Below, piece after piece: positions 24,274-32,748 of a stretch of 64,000 bases of DNA. Position 1 is the first letter of the stretch, and each line of letters starts with the position of its first letter. The stretch is from Rhodopirellula sp. (GTDB lineage Bacteria; Planctomycetota; Planctomycetia; Pirellulales; Thermoguttaceae). Below the pieces are notes generated by a model. The model was not told the origin of the DNA, did not search any database, and saw only the letters and a list, made by a program, of their open reading frames with translations. The DNA is taken from positions 51,393 to 115,392 of the forward strand of contig JAAYEH010000029.1 in NCBI GenBank assembly GCA_012728855.1, read 5' to 3'. The position numbers were made by a program, and so were the translations under genes.

Positions 24274-25218
24274 GTGACCGTGAGACTCATCCGTGACCTC
24301 GACATACTGCCCGGCGATTGCTGCGGCGGCGCCGTGAGCATAGGAAACTTTGATGGGATCCACCGTGGGCACGCGCGGATCGTCCGCCGGTTGGTCCAGC
24401 ACGCACGTCGGCTGGACGGCCCGGCGGTGCTCTTCACCTTCGATCCGCACCCGGCCGCGCTGCTTCGTCCCGAGGCGTTGCCGCCGCCGCTGACCTCAAT
24501 CGAGCGGAAGGCCGAATTGCTTGCCGAATTGGGCGTCGATGCGGTGATCGCTTACCCGACCGATCGGGCTCTCTTGAACCTCGATGCGGCCGAGTTTTTC
24601 GAGGAAATCCTTCGCGACCGACTGGCGGCGCGCGCCGTGGTGGAAGGGTACAACTTCCAGTTCGGTCGTGGCCGGTCGGGAACGGTCGATACACTGCGGG
24701 CGCTCTGCCAGCAGGGCGGGCTGTCATTGGATATCGTAGAACCGGTTGAAATCGACGGGCAAGTCGTTTCCAGCTCACGTATTCGCGCCCTTGTGGCACG
24801 GGGGGAGGTGGATCTTGCGGGCCGGATGCTGACCCAACCGTATCGCATTCTCGGGTCCGTGGAACATGGCGCCGGACGCGGGGCGGGGTTGGGCTATCCG
24901 ACGGCCAACGTCGCCGGGGTTGAGACCTTGCTGCCGGCCGAGGGGATCTATTGCGGCCGCGGTTGGTCCGATGGCCGCTCGTGGCCGGCGGCAATCAGCC
25001 TCGGGGCGAATCCGACATTTGGCGAAAGAGAATTAAAGATCGAGGTCCACTTACTCGACTATCGGGGCGATCTGTATGGGCGGCAACTCGGAGTCGAGTT
25101 CCTCAGCCGCCTCCGAGGGGTGGAGCGATTCGGCGACGTGGGAGAACTGGTTGCGCAGATGGACCGCGACATCGCCGCCTGCCGCCGGATTGTGGCGGAG
25201 ACGGCTGCGACAAAGTAG
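24274..25218 (+). CDS. ribF: Bifunctional riboflavin kinase / FAD synthetase
   Basis: 314 residues. The N-terminal FAD synthetase (nucleotidyltransferase) half has AVSIGNFDGIHRGHARIV (HxGH-type) and VSSSRIRALVARGEVDLAGRML. The C-terminal riboflavin kinase half has GSVEHGAGRGAGLGYPTANV (PTAN motif) and SLGANPTFGERELKIEVHLLDYRGDLYG. It makes FMN and then FAD. The GTG at 24274 is used; a second GTG six bases on is possible. The TAG stop touches the first base of a perfect palindromic repeat. Confidence 0.95.
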   Translation: MTVRLIRDLDILPGDCCGGAVSIGNFDGIHRGHARIVRRLVQHARRLDGPAVLFTFDPHPAALLRPEALPPPLTSIERKAELLAELGVDAVIAYPTDRALLNLDAAEFFEEILRDRLAARAVVEGYNFQFGRGRSGTVDTLRALCQQGGLSLDIVEPVEIDGQVVSSSRIRALVARGEVDLAGRMLTQPYRILGSVEHGAGRGAGLGYPTANVAGVETLLPAEGIYCGRGWSDGRSWPAAISLGANPTFGERELKIEVHLLDYRGDLYGRQLGVEFLSRLRGVERFGDVGELVAQMDRDIAACRRIVAETAATK

Positions 25219-25273
25219 GTTCCGCTTGCCGAGCGGAACCTTGGCGCAGAGATTCCGCTCGGCAAGCGGAACC
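25218..25273. repeat. 56-bp perfect palindrome, CGCTTGCCGAGCGG family
   Basis: Arms of 21 bp, GGTTCCGCTTGCCGAGCGG.. and its exact complement, around 14 bases. A probable second copy is cut by the window start (1-14). Each arm is itself a small hairpin (CCGCTTGCCGAGCGG). About 30 bp further on, AAGCTGGAAAGCCTAA (25301) belongs to another repeat family. Confidence 0.8.
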
Positions 25274-25331
25274 GACGGGGACCGCTGGATTCTGCCGGTC
25301 AAGCTGGAAAGCCTAACCCACTTAGACCGCA

Positions 25332-25922
25332 TCACAGCGGGTCTTGGGGCATCTGCCGCGGGTAGGGCGGGTCGGCCGTAGGCGGCAGCATCTGGCGATA
25401 CGCTTCCGCCCATGCCTGGCGTTCGTCCTCTGTGGCATAATACCGCAACCAAAGTTCGGGATCGCCACCAGCGCCAGCGCAGTCCCAGTGTAGGTAGTTG
25501 GTGCCGCAATCGATTTTCTTCTCGCGCGACGGCAGAATATCACGGTAGATCAACGTGTACAACTCGCGATCGGACAGATGGTCCGCGAAATCCAGCACGA
25601 TGCGGTTCTCGAAAAATCGCCGAATCATGTCCCAGAGGATCTCATGCAGGTCGGCATCGTTGAGCATATCCGGGCGCGGCGGCCGCATTTCCGGGTCGAA
25701 CCACTTGTAGATCGGCAGGATGGGCGCCGTTTCCCAGGCCAGCATCGAAGCGAGATACTCGTTTTCGACGGCCAAGGGCAGGTGTTGCACCTCGACCCGG
25801 CTGATCGACTCGTCGTAATAGGGTTCCAGTTCGTTGCGGAGTTCTGCATTTCGGAGGAGTTCCTCCACCTCGCCTCGTCGGGAATAGCGGGGACTGACCA
25901 TCGATTCTGTGCCTTCCACCAT
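25332..25922 (-). CDS. Conserved-looking acidic protein, unknown
   Basis: 196 residues, no signal peptide or membrane helix. Mixed helices with many Trp/Tyr/Pro residues (ILPIYKWFDPEMRPPRPDML, LHEILWDMIRRFFENRIVLDFADHLSDRELYTLIYRDILPSREKKID, YLHWDCAGAGGDPELWLRYY). The composition and well-formed helices argue for a real cytosolic protein, but I do not recognise the family. A second ATG 7 codons in is a possible start. Confidence 0.6.
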   Translation of the reverse strand: MVEGTESMVSPRYSRRGEVEELLRNAELRNELEPYYDESISRVEVQHLPLAVENEYLASMLAWETAPILPIYKWFDPEMRPPRPDMLNDADLHEILWDMIRRFFENRIVLDFADHLSDRELYTLIYRDILPSREKKIDCGTNYLHWDCAGAGGDPELWLRYYATEDERQAWAEAYRQMLPPTADPPYPRQMPQDPL

Positions 25923-26339
25923 GAATCTGATGCGCTGGCCGGCTGAATGCCGCCCTACTCTGCCAATGTACCAAGGGACGAAAAACCTTCAAGAAAGAAT
26001 CCGCCCCGGACGACGACAATTTTCTTTTCAGCCATGCCAGAACCGCTATCTTCCGAAGAGTTTGCGCGGCGACCGCTACAATCGCTGCGATCGTCAGATC
26101 CAGAACAATCGGCACAGCTTATGCTTGAGCCAAACCGAATACCCAGCCGCGGAGCGGCGAGAGAGAATTGCCAGGGGTGTGAACCCCTGGGATCAAGGCC
26201 ACTCACCCGATATAAGCCCCGGCAGGGGCTATGGGAATTGGCAATTCACGGGATGTGGGCCATGACAATCGCTACCAGAGGTTCGCACCCCTGGCTATTC
26301 ACTGGCGCCGCTTCGCGAATATCCACTACTAGCGGTCCC
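25923..26339. other. Gene-free region holding a cluster of short hairpins
   Basis: No gene was recognised. It contains CCAGGGGT-GTGA-ACCCCTGG (26171-26190, perfect), AGCCCC-GGCA-GGGGCT (26215-26230, perfect) and CCAGAGGT-TCGC-ACCCCTGG (26275-26294, nearly perfect). GAATTGCC at 26166-26173 is mirrored by GGCAATTC at 26240-26247. It looks like a REP-type array downstream of the oxidase cluster. Confidence 0.6.
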
Positions 26340-26711
26340 TTACGGCTGCCGGCTCTCCTGAAAGCGTTCGATTTCCGGCTGATATTGGAGGGAATCGGTG
26401 AGCGCTCCTCCAAGAAAGATCGCCAAAAAAACCAAAGCGGTGACGAGAATCAGCGCGTTGAACGGATGGTCGTATCGCAGATGCATGAAGTACAGCGCCA
26501 CCAACGTCGCCTTCACCGTGGCAATCGCCAGGGCGATCGCCAGGTTCCACGGTTCAAGGTCGACCCAGGTAGCCGCCACGGTGGCGAACGTCAGCACGAG
26601 CAACGTCAGGAACACCCCCACCAGCAGCCGCATCGGCATGACATGCGCGATATGCTCGGCTTCCGGCCGGGAATGCTGAAGACTTTCGGAATGAGCCGAT
26701 GAGTCGGTCAT
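26340..26711 (-). CDS. ctaF: Cytochrome c oxidase subunit IV (caa3-type small subunit)
   Basis: 123 residues with three membrane helices (LLVGVFLTLLVLTFATVAATW, WNLAIALAIATVKATLVALYFMHL, ALILVTALVFLAIFLGGAL), the pattern of the prokaryotic subunit IV of caa3 oxidases. ATVKATLVALYFMHLRYD is a good family signature. Last gene of the act-cta cluster; it starts 19 bp after subunit III. Confidence 0.9.
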   Translation of the reverse strand: MTDSSAHSESLQHSRPEAEHIAHVMPMRLLVGVFLTLLVLTFATVAATWVDLEPWNLAIALAIATVKATLVALYFMHLRYDHPFNALILVTALVFLAIFLGGALTDSLQYQPEIERFQESRQP

Positions 26712-26730
26712 GGCGATGGCCTGTCGATCG

Positions 26731-27447
26731 TTAATGGATCAAGTACAACAGCGGAAACAGATAAATCCAGATCAAATCGACCAGGTGCCAGTAGAGGCCG
26801 ACGTAGTCGACCGGCCCAAAATAAACGCTGCTGAAGTGCCCCTTGGCCGCGCGGACGAGGATCCAGGTGATCGCGCCCATTCCGGCCAAGACGTGCAGCC
26901 CGTGCAGCCCGGTCATGAGGAAATAAATACTGAAGAAAATGCCCGCGTAACGCGGCCCCTCTCCATGCGCCATGGGCGGGGCGCCCTCCGTTCCGTCCGG
27001 CGCTTCGACCGCTTGATCCGCCGGTTCGGAATGCCCGACCGGATCGTAGCGGCTGGCCCAGAGCAGCCCGTCTTCCCACTTGTGCTTGTACTCGACGAAC
27101 TTGATCCCCAGGAAGCCGCAGGCGCAGAGGAGCGTGAGCGAGAGCATCGTCATCAACAGCTTCCGGTGATTGAGCTGCGCGGAGCGAACCGCCCAGGCCA
27201 TCGTAAAACTGCTGAGGATGAGCACGGCGGTATTGATCGCCCCCAGGTTCTTGTCGAGAAAATGATGGGCATAGATGAAGATCTCCGGGTGATTGGCCCG
27301 GTAGACGGCATAGGCGCAGAACAACCCGCCGAAGAGGAGGATCTCCGTCAGCAAGAAGATCCACATGCCCATCTTTCCGGCGGCGAACTGCTGCCCGTAC
27401 GACTGGTAGTGGTGGGCCAGGTTTGGCTGGTGCTCTGGATTGGCCAT
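26731..27447 (-). CDS. ctaE: Cytochrome c oxidase subunit III
   Basis: 238 residues. Membrane helices include MWIFLLTEILLFGGLFCAYAVYR (with the conserved Glu), AVLILSSFTMAWAV, LMTMLSLTLLCACGFLGIKFVEY, and FFSIYFLMTGLHGLHVLAGMG with the family HGLHV motif, ending WHLVDLIWIYLFPLLY. A polar insert (about 130-160) precedes the last helices. ATG 27447 is preferred over ATG 27465 for its upstream GGGGGC. Confidence 0.93.
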   Translation of the reverse strand: MANPEHQPNLAHHYQSYGQQFAAGKMGMWIFLLTEILLFGGLFCAYAVYRANHPEIFIYAHHFLDKNLGAINTAVLILSSFTMAWAVRSAQLNHRKLLMTMLSLTLLCACGFLGIKFVEYKHKWEDGLLWASRYDPVGHSEPADQAVEAPDGTEGAPPMAHGEGPRYAGIFFSIYFLMTGLHGLHVLAGMGAITWILVRAAKGHFSSVYFGPVDYVGLYWHLVDLIWIYLFPLLYLIH

Positions 27448-27480
27448 GTGGCAGAAAGCCCCCATCGAGGGAAAGCCGGT

Positions 27481-29133
27481 CTAGGCGTGCCCCGTCTTAC
27501 GAACGTAACCGCCGACGGCCGCGTCAAACTGGAAATCGCGAACGGCATAGGGATCGCCAACTCGGGGTTGCAGCGGGAAATTGTCGTGCGGGGGAGGCGA
27601 GCTGCATTGCCATTCCAAGGTCGCACCGCCCCAGGGATTCGCCACCGCCCGGCGGCCGTTGAACAACGAGGCGATCAAGTAGACCATCACGACCACCAGC
27701 GCGATTCCCAGCATGTAGGAACCGAGGGTGGAGAGGAAATGGTAGCCGTAGAATTCCGGATGCTCTTCGAGCATCGCGCCGTAGTCGTAGTACCGCCGCG
27801 GCATTCCGCGGCTGCCCAACGCGAACTGCGGAAAGAAGGTGAGGTTGAAACCCACGAAGACCAACAAAGCCCCGATTCTGCCCCAGAACTCGCTGTACAT
27901 GCGGCCGGTGATCTTGGGCCACCAGTAATGCAGGCCGGCGAGAAACGCACTCAAGGTTCCTCCGACCATGACGTAGTGGAAATGCGCGACAATGAAATAC
28001 GTGTCGTGCAGGTGGACGTCGGTTGCCAGCGCGCCCAGGAAAAGCCCCGTCAACCCGCCAATGCCGAAGAGAAAGATGAACGTCAGCGCGTAGAGCATCG
28101 GGGTGAACAGCGCGATCGAACCTTTATACATCGTGGCCAGCCAGTTGAAGACCTTGATCGCCGAGGGGATCGACACACTGAAGGTCAGGGCGCTGAAGAT
28201 CACACTGGCCAGTTTCGATTGGCCACTGGTAAACATGTGATGCCCCCAGACCAGAAAGCCCAAGAGAGCGATCGCGATGCTGCTGACGGCGATGAATTTG
28301 TAGCCGAAGATGTGCTTGCGGCTAAAGACCGAGATCACCTCGCTGATGATCCCCATGCCCGGCAGGATCATAATGTAGACAGCCGGGTGCGAATAGAACC
28401 AGAAGAAATGCTGGAAGAGGACCGGATCGCCTCCGAGCTTTGGATCGAAAATGCCCAGCCCCAACAGCCGCTCCACACCGACCAGAAACAATGTGATGCC
28501 GAGCACCGGCGTGGCCAGCACCTGGATCAAGGCGGTCGCGTAGAGCGACCACAAGAACAGCGGCAGTCGAAACCAGGTCATCCCCGGCGGGCGGAGCATG
28601 TGGATCGTGGCGATGAAGTTGATCCCGGTGAAGATCGAACTGAAACCGAGGATGAATGCCCCGGTGACGGCGAGGATCACGCGGGTGTCGGTGCTGGTGC
28701 TGTAGGGCGTGTAGAAGGTCCAGCCCGTGTCCAGGCCTCCGAAGGCCAGCACGCAGACGAAAAACACCGCCCCCAGGATCCAGAGGTAGTAGCTGGCCAG
28801 GTTCAGCCGCGGAAAGGCGACGTCTTTCGCCCCCAGCATGATCGGCAGGATGAAATTGCCCAGCGCCGCCGGGATGCCGGGGATGATGAACAAAAAGACC
28901 ATCACCGCCCCGTGGAGGGTAAAGACCTGGTTGTACATGTCCTTACCCATGATCGTCCGGCCCGGGCTGATCAGCTCGGTGCGGACCAGCTCAGCGAACA
29001 GCCCGCCCAGAAAGAACGACGCCACGATCGAGATCAGGTACATCACCCCGATCCGCTTGTGGTCGAGCGTCAGCGCCCAGGAGCGGAAACCGCGGGCGTG
29101 GGTGAGATAGTTATCCTCGGGGGCGGCGGACAT
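27481..29133 (-). CDS. ctaD: Cytochrome c oxidase subunit I, A2-type heme-copper oxidase
   Basis: 550 residues, 12 membrane helices. It holds heme a, heme a3 and CuB. The CuB segment reads [23 protein letters not shown]. The D-channel glutamate (GHPEVY in A1 enzymes) is replaced and the YS pair is present, the signature of the A2 subfamily found in Rhodothermus marinus and Thermus caa3 oxidases. The paired His of the CuB site (WGHHMFTSG) and [17 protein letters not shown] are also seen. The reaction is reduction of O2 to water with proton pumping. It lies between ctaC and ctaE. Confidence 0.96.
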   Translation of the reverse strand: MSAAPEDNYLTHARGFRSWALTLDHKRIGVMYLISIVASFFLGGLFAELVRTELISPGRTIMGKDMYNQVFTLHGAVMVFLFIIPGIPAALGNFILPIMLGAKDVAFPRLNLASYYLWILGAVFFVCVLAFGGLDTGWTFYTPYSTSTDTRVILAVTGAFILGFSSIFTGINFIATIHMLRPPGMTWFRLPLFLWSLYATALIQVLATPVLGITLFLVGVERLLGLGIFDPKLGGDPVLFQHFFWFYSHPAVYIMILPGMGIISEVISVFSRKHIFGYKFIAVSSIAIALLGFLVWGHHMFTSGQSKLASVIFSALTFSVSIPSAIKVFNWLATMYKGSIALFTPMLYALTFIFLFGIGGLTGLFLGALATDVHLHDTYFIVAHFHYVMVGGTLSAFLAGLHYWWPKITGRMYSEFWGRIGALLVFVGFNLTFFPQFALGSRGMPRRYYDYGAMLEEHPEFYGYHFLSTLGSYMLGIALVVVMVYLIASLFNGRRAVANPWGGATLEWQCSSPPPHDNFPLQPRVGDPYAVRDFQFDAAVGGYVRKTGHA

Positions 29134-29185
29134 GCGCGGACCTCTGATTTCAGCGATGAAGGCGTACTCGATAACGGGGGAGGAA

Positions 29186-29250
29186 GGGGTCGGGAGTCTT
29201 TTTTCCCGCGTCGGCCGTAGCCGACGCGGAAAAAAAAGACTCCCGACCCC
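29186..29250. repeat. 65-bp perfect palindrome between ctaC and ctaD, GGGGTCGGGAGTC family
   Basis: GGGGTCGGGAGTCTTTTTT-CCCGCGTCGGC is mirrored by GCCGACGCGG-AAAAAAAAGACTCCCGACCCC around a 4-base centre. Internal T- and A-runs mean it could stall polymerase in either direction, yet it lies inside an operon. A diverged copy occurs at 48817-48907, so I read it as a dispersed repeat. Confidence 0.8.
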
Positions 29251-29257
29251 CTCTCTT

Positions 29258-30217
29258 TTATTTCAGTGACTTGATGTATTCGATGACGGCGGTGATTTCC
29301 TGATCCTTGAGTCGGCCTTTGTAGGTGGGCATGACCGGTTGGTATCCCTGCCGGATTTTGGCCATCGGCTCGAGAATCGACTGGCGGATATAGTTGTCGT
29401 CGACCTCGGCCGATGTGCCGTCGGCAAACGAATGAGATTGCCCGTAAACACCCTTGAAGCTGGGACCGACCTTGGCGGTGCCGTCGGTGCTGTGGCAGGT
29501 TTGGCAGCCATGCCGGCGGGTCAGTTCGGCGCCCGCTTCCACCGGAGTCATTTTCGCTAAGAGGTTGGCGGCGTCTTCCAGCCAGACATCGAATTCCCCC
29601 GGCTTGTGAACGATCACTTTCGACAGCATGTCGGAATGACCCGTTCCGCAGTACTCGGCGCAGTATAAGTCATACGTTCCGGCGCGGAGCGGGTGAAACC
29701 ACGTCGTGGTGTAGCGACCGGGCACCAGATCCATCTTCACCCGGAAGGCAGGAATAAAGAGGCTATGGATCACGTCTTCGGAGGTCATTGTCAGCCGAAC
29801 GGGCCGATCAACCGGAACGTGCAATTCCGCCGATACGTGGCCGTTGGGATAGCTGAAAACCCAGCTCCATTTCTGCCCCACCACACGAATGTCGTAGGCT
29901 TGCCGTGGCGCAGTCTTGATGTCCATGTACGTGGTGAAGCCCATGTAGAACATGATCACCACCAGAATCACCGGGATGATCGTCCAGGTAATCTCGAGAA
30001 GATTGCTGTGGCTCGCCGAGCCGGGGGCCTCCTCTCCGGGCCGTCGCCGGTAGAGGATCACGAACAGGCACATCAGGGCGATGATCAAGACGAAAAAGAA
30101 CGCCGACACGCCCAGGATGAAATAAAAGACCCGATCGACGGCGGCGGCCGTGGACGAATCGGGCGGGGGGAGCCAGTAGCCGCCTCGTGCCTGGGCAAGG
30201 ATCAGCATATCAATCAT
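29258..30217 (-). CDS. ctaC: Cytochrome c oxidase subunit II with fused cytochrome c (caa3)
   Basis: About 319 residues. Two N-terminal helices ([26 protein letters not shown] and [22 protein letters not shown]), a cupredoxin domain with the complete CuA site ([12 protein letters not shown] plus the upstream His in DVIHSLFIP), then a C-terminal cytochrome c with heme motif CQTCH and a Met ligand in PVMPTYKG. The fused heme makes it caa3-type. ATG 30217 (MIDMLILAQ) overlaps the end of the sco gene; the GTG/ATG further upstream is possible. Confidence 0.94.
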   Translation of the reverse strand: MIDMLILAQARGGYWLPPPDSSTAAAVDRVFYFILGVSAFFFVLIIALMCLFVILYRRRPGEEAPGSASHSNLLEITWTIIPVILVVIMFYMGFTTYMDIKTAPRQAYDIRVVGQKWSWVFSYPNGHVSAELHVPVDRPVRLTMTSEDVIHSLFIPAFRVKMDLVPGRYTTTWFHPLRAGTYDLYCAEYCGTGHSDMLSKVIVHKPGEFDVWLEDAANLLAKMTPVEAGAELTRRHGCQTCHSTDGTAKVGPSFKGVYGQSHSFADGTSAEVDDNYIRQSILEPMAKIRQGYQPVMPTYKGRLKDQEITAVIEYIKSLK

Positions 30218-31175
30218 TCTCGCGGTCCCCGGCATTCTCCTCGGAAACGCTCGTCGCGTCAGGCTCGTCCGGCCGCTTCAAATCGCTCCGCCAGAACATC
30301 AATAAAACGCCGCCGAGCAAAACGATCGTTACGGCCCCGCCGAGCCGCATGATCTTCACCGCCGCCGGTCCGTAGCGTCCCTTGGTCTCGTCGTAATGAA
30401 AGCAAGTGAGCAGAAAGCGGTCCAGCGTAGAGCCGACCTTGCCTTCGCCCGCCTCCACCAGCGACAGCCGCAGGGTCTGCGGATCGTATTCGATCCCATA
30501 GAGGTAGCGGGAAACGCGGCCATCGGGTGTCAGGATGAAGGTTACCGCCGCATGGGCGTATTCTCGCGTCTGCTCGACGAATCGGTAGCCGAAGCCGATC
30601 GTATCCGCCAGTTTTCGGATGTTCTCTTCCTTGCCGGTGAGCATATGCCAACCGCCGCCGACACCCGGCCGCCCGTACAACTTCAGGTACTTCTGCTTCG
30701 TCAGCGCCGACCGCTCGGGCGATTCCTTCGGATCGATGCTCACGGTGATCATCTGGAAATTCTCGCCCAAATCCCACTCGAGCCCCTGCAATCCTTCGAA
30801 CAACCCGTTGAGCTGCAGGCTGCAGAGCATCGGACAATTCGAATAGTTCAAAGTGAGGACGACCGGTCGCTCGCCGTCGAAGTAGTCTTTGAGCGTCACC
30901 CGCCGGCCGCCGGAGTCGAAAAACGGCAGTTCGAGCGGCAGTTGGGCGTCGAGATGCTCGGTCACGCCGACGCCCTCCAAGTCGTCAGGCGCTGCTTCCA
31001 TCCGCTGGGCGAGCGTAGGCGCCGCCATTGCGAAGCAGAGCAGAACGAGCAGCCCGACCAGCGCAAAGCGCCGGGGAATGCACTCTGGGACAGGCCTGCA
31101 ACCTACCGTGTATCGGCCTGACAAATCCGCAGGCTGCAAACCTGCCCCACGAATCCAGTCAGCGAGGATCTTCAC
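30210..31175 (-). CDS. sco: SCO1/SenC copper chaperone for the oxidase
   Basis: 321 residues. The thioredoxin-like SCO fold has the copper-binding CPMLC motif (NYSNCPMLCSLQ) and a downstream His (REYAHAAVTFILTPDG). It loads the CuA site. There is also a C-terminal membrane helix (LGGAVTIVLLGGVLLMFW). The only good start, GTG 31175, overlaps the upstream stop (GTGA), but the first 34 codons run through a palindromic repeat (31086-31150) before the signal-like segment RRFALVGLLVLLCFAMAAPTLAQ. The true start may be a non-standard codon near 31080. Confidence 0.88.
   Translation of the reverse strand: MKILADWIRGAGLQPADLSGRYTVGCRPVPECIPRRFALVGLLVLLCFAMAAPTLAQRMEAAPDDLEGVGVTEHLDAQLPLELPFFDSGGRRVTLKDYFDGERPVVLTLNYSNCPMLCSLQLNGLFEGLQGLEWDLGENFQMITVSIDPKESPERSALTKQKYLKLYGRPGVGGGWHMLTGKEENIRKLADTIGFGYRFVEQTREYAHAAVTFILTPDGRVSRYLYGIEYDPQTLRLSLVEAGEGKVGSTLDRFLLTCFHYDETKGRYGPAAVKIMRLGGAVTIVLLGGVLLMFWRSDLKRPDEPDATSVSEENAGDREND
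31086..31150. repeat. Palindromic repeat inside the 5' end of sco
   Basis: GGGACAGGCCTGCAACCT and AGGCTGCAAACCTGCCCCAC are inverted. The right arm is almost identical to the arm of the repeat at 10234-10298. It lies within the open reading frame that links the upstream gene to sco. Confidence 0.65.
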
Positions 31176-31480
31176 AGCTTGTCCCTCCCGTTGGCTTGAG
31201 AAAGCTCAGCGACGACCAATTGCATGGCTCGGTCGATCGGGATAGCGACCGACTTCGATTTCTGGTCCAACCAACGGTATTCTACGAGCTTGGCCCGCTG
31301 CGAGGCCAGCAGATTATCGAGTTCGGCGTACGGTTGGCTGACGTTCTTGACGTACTCTTGGCGCGCCTCGGCGCCGTAGTAGAGGATCGTCAGCAGGACG
31401 ATGACGGCAAACACCAAGATCGAGCCGAGCAGCCCGATCAGCGCCAAGAGCGGTGTGTTCACGTCTTCGTGCGGAGCCAT
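31172..31480 (-). CDS. Small single-helix membrane protein of the act-cta cluster
   Basis: 102 residues: one membrane helix (LLALIGLLGSILVFAVIVLLTILYYG), then a charged domain with EARQEYVKNVSQPYAELDNLLASQRAKLVEYRWLD. It lies between actF and sco with coupled ends. It could be a small subunit of alternative complex III (ActG position) or an assembly protein; the sequence does not decide. Confidence 0.65.
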   Translation of the reverse strand: MAPHEDVNTPLLALIGLLGSILVFAVIVLLTILYYGAEARQEYVKNVSQPYAELDNLLASQRAKLVEYRWLDQKSKSVAIPIDRAMQLVVAELSQANGRDKL

Positions 31481-31502
31481 TTACCCAACCCCCCAAAAAA
31501 TA

Positions 31503-32732
31503 CTAGAAGTTTTCAAACGCCAGCGACTCGCCAAGCCGTGGATCGTGTACCGGCACCAAGGGCCGCGCGCCGGCCATCCGCACGGCACTGGCCAGGTACA
31601 AGGCCGCGAGGCCGACCAACAGAAACAAGTCGATCAGTTCCAGGGTCGGCTCGGCATCGGTGGCGTAGTTGGGCATAACCAGCCAGTACATATCGAGCCA
31701 ATGAAACACCAATAGCCAGACGCACCAGAACGCCAACGGCCCTTTGCGCCGCTTGACGGCCCGCGGCAACAGACCGAAAAACGGAATCAACAAGTGCCCG
31801 ACCAGCAGCGCCAGCGAGACCGGCGACCAGCCGTTGGTCTGCCGCGCGAGGAAATAAACGGTCTCTTCGGGAATGTTGGCGTACCAGATCAGCAGGTACT
31901 GCGAAAAAGCGATATAGCCCCAGAAAATGACGAAGCCGAAGAGTAGCTTTCCCAGATCGTGGTAGTGCTCCGTGGTGATCGACATCCTCAGCCGTCCGCT
32001 CGCCTGCAACATGACCGCCGCCAGGATGATCATTGCTGTGCCGCCGACGATGGCCCCGGCAAAGTAGTAGATACCGAAAATCGTGCTAAACCATCGCGGT
32101 TCCAGCGACATCACCCAATCGATCGACGCAAAGGTGACCGTGCCGGCGAACAGCAGCAGGGCCGGTCCGGAGAATCGCTCCATGCTGGTGGTCAGCGTCC
32201 ACTGCCCCGACTCGTCCTGCCGCACCGAACGACCGAGGAAGTAGCGCGTCAGCAGCCACCAGATCGCGAAATACAACACGCAGCGGATGCCGAAAAACGG
32301 TACGTTCAGGTACGGCGTCTTGTGTTGCAGCAGATGGTCTTCGGCAACCGCGGCCGAGTCGGTCCACTCGTACAGCGCGTGGTTTCCCAGCAGGATCGGC
32401 ACGAGAATCGGCAGAAACAACAAACAGAGCAAAGGGACATTGGCCGCCAAGAGTTCCGCGATGCGGCGGACCGCCACGCTCCAGCCGGCCCGCGTGGCGT
32501 GTTGAATCAGGACAAAAAACAGCGTCCCCAGGGCGATGCTGAGAACGTAGATGTAGTTGGTCAGATACGAGTGCAGAAAATAAACAAACCCGTCGCCGCG
32601 GATCGCGCCCAGCCCGGCGCCGACCGCCAATGCCGCAAGCCCCACCAGGGCCAGGATCGGAAAAACGCGGGCGCCGGCCACATCTAGCGTAACACGGTCG
32701 CCGGAAATCGGGGAAGTCGTGCCTGGTTGCAT
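31503..32732 (-). CDS. actF: Alternative complex III quinol-site membrane subunit ActF
   Basis: 409 residues with about ten membrane helices. Segments such as FVYFLHSYLTNYIYVLSIALGTLFFVLIQHATRAGWSV, LLTRYFLGRSVRQDESGQW and FSQYLLIWYANIPEETVYFLARQTNGW are family signatures of ActF, a homologue of half of ActC. It is part of the quinol:cytochrome c oxidoreductase that replaces bc1. ATG 32732 follows a GTG at 32735; either may be used. Confidence 0.93.
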   Translation of the reverse strand: MQPGTTSPISGDRVTLDVAGARVFPILALVGLAALAVGAGLGAIRGDGFVYFLHSYLTNYIYVLSIALGTLFFVLIQHATRAGWSVAVRRIAELLAANVPLLCLLFLPILVPILLGNHALYEWTDSAAVAEDHLLQHKTPYLNVPFFGIRCVLYFAIWWLLTRYFLGRSVRQDESGQWTLTTSMERFSGPALLLFAGTVTFASIDWVMSLEPRWFSTIFGIYYFAGAIVGGTAMIILAAVMLQASGRLRMSITTEHYHDLGKLLFGFVIFWGYIAFSQYLLIWYANIPEETVYFLARQTNGWSPVSLALLVGHLLIPFFGLLPRAVKRRKGPLAFWCVWLLVFHWLDMYWLVMPNYATDAEPTLELIDLFLLVGLAALYLASAVRMAGARPLVPVHDPRLGESLAFENF

Positions 32733-32748
32733 CACGGGCGGTTGCCTC

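Noticed and set aside
26710..29220. 836-codon plus-strand frame across the cytochrome oxidase genes
   Set aside because: It is antisense to ctaF, ctaE and ctaD, whose products are clear families. Its translation is a charged, low-complexity chain with no domain, as expected from the opposite strand of G+C-rich genes.
29186..29250. Hairpin with T-run between ctaC and ctaD as an operon terminator
   Set aside because: It would cut off ctaD, ctaE and ctaF; a diverged copy occurs at 48817, which suits a dispersed repeat better.
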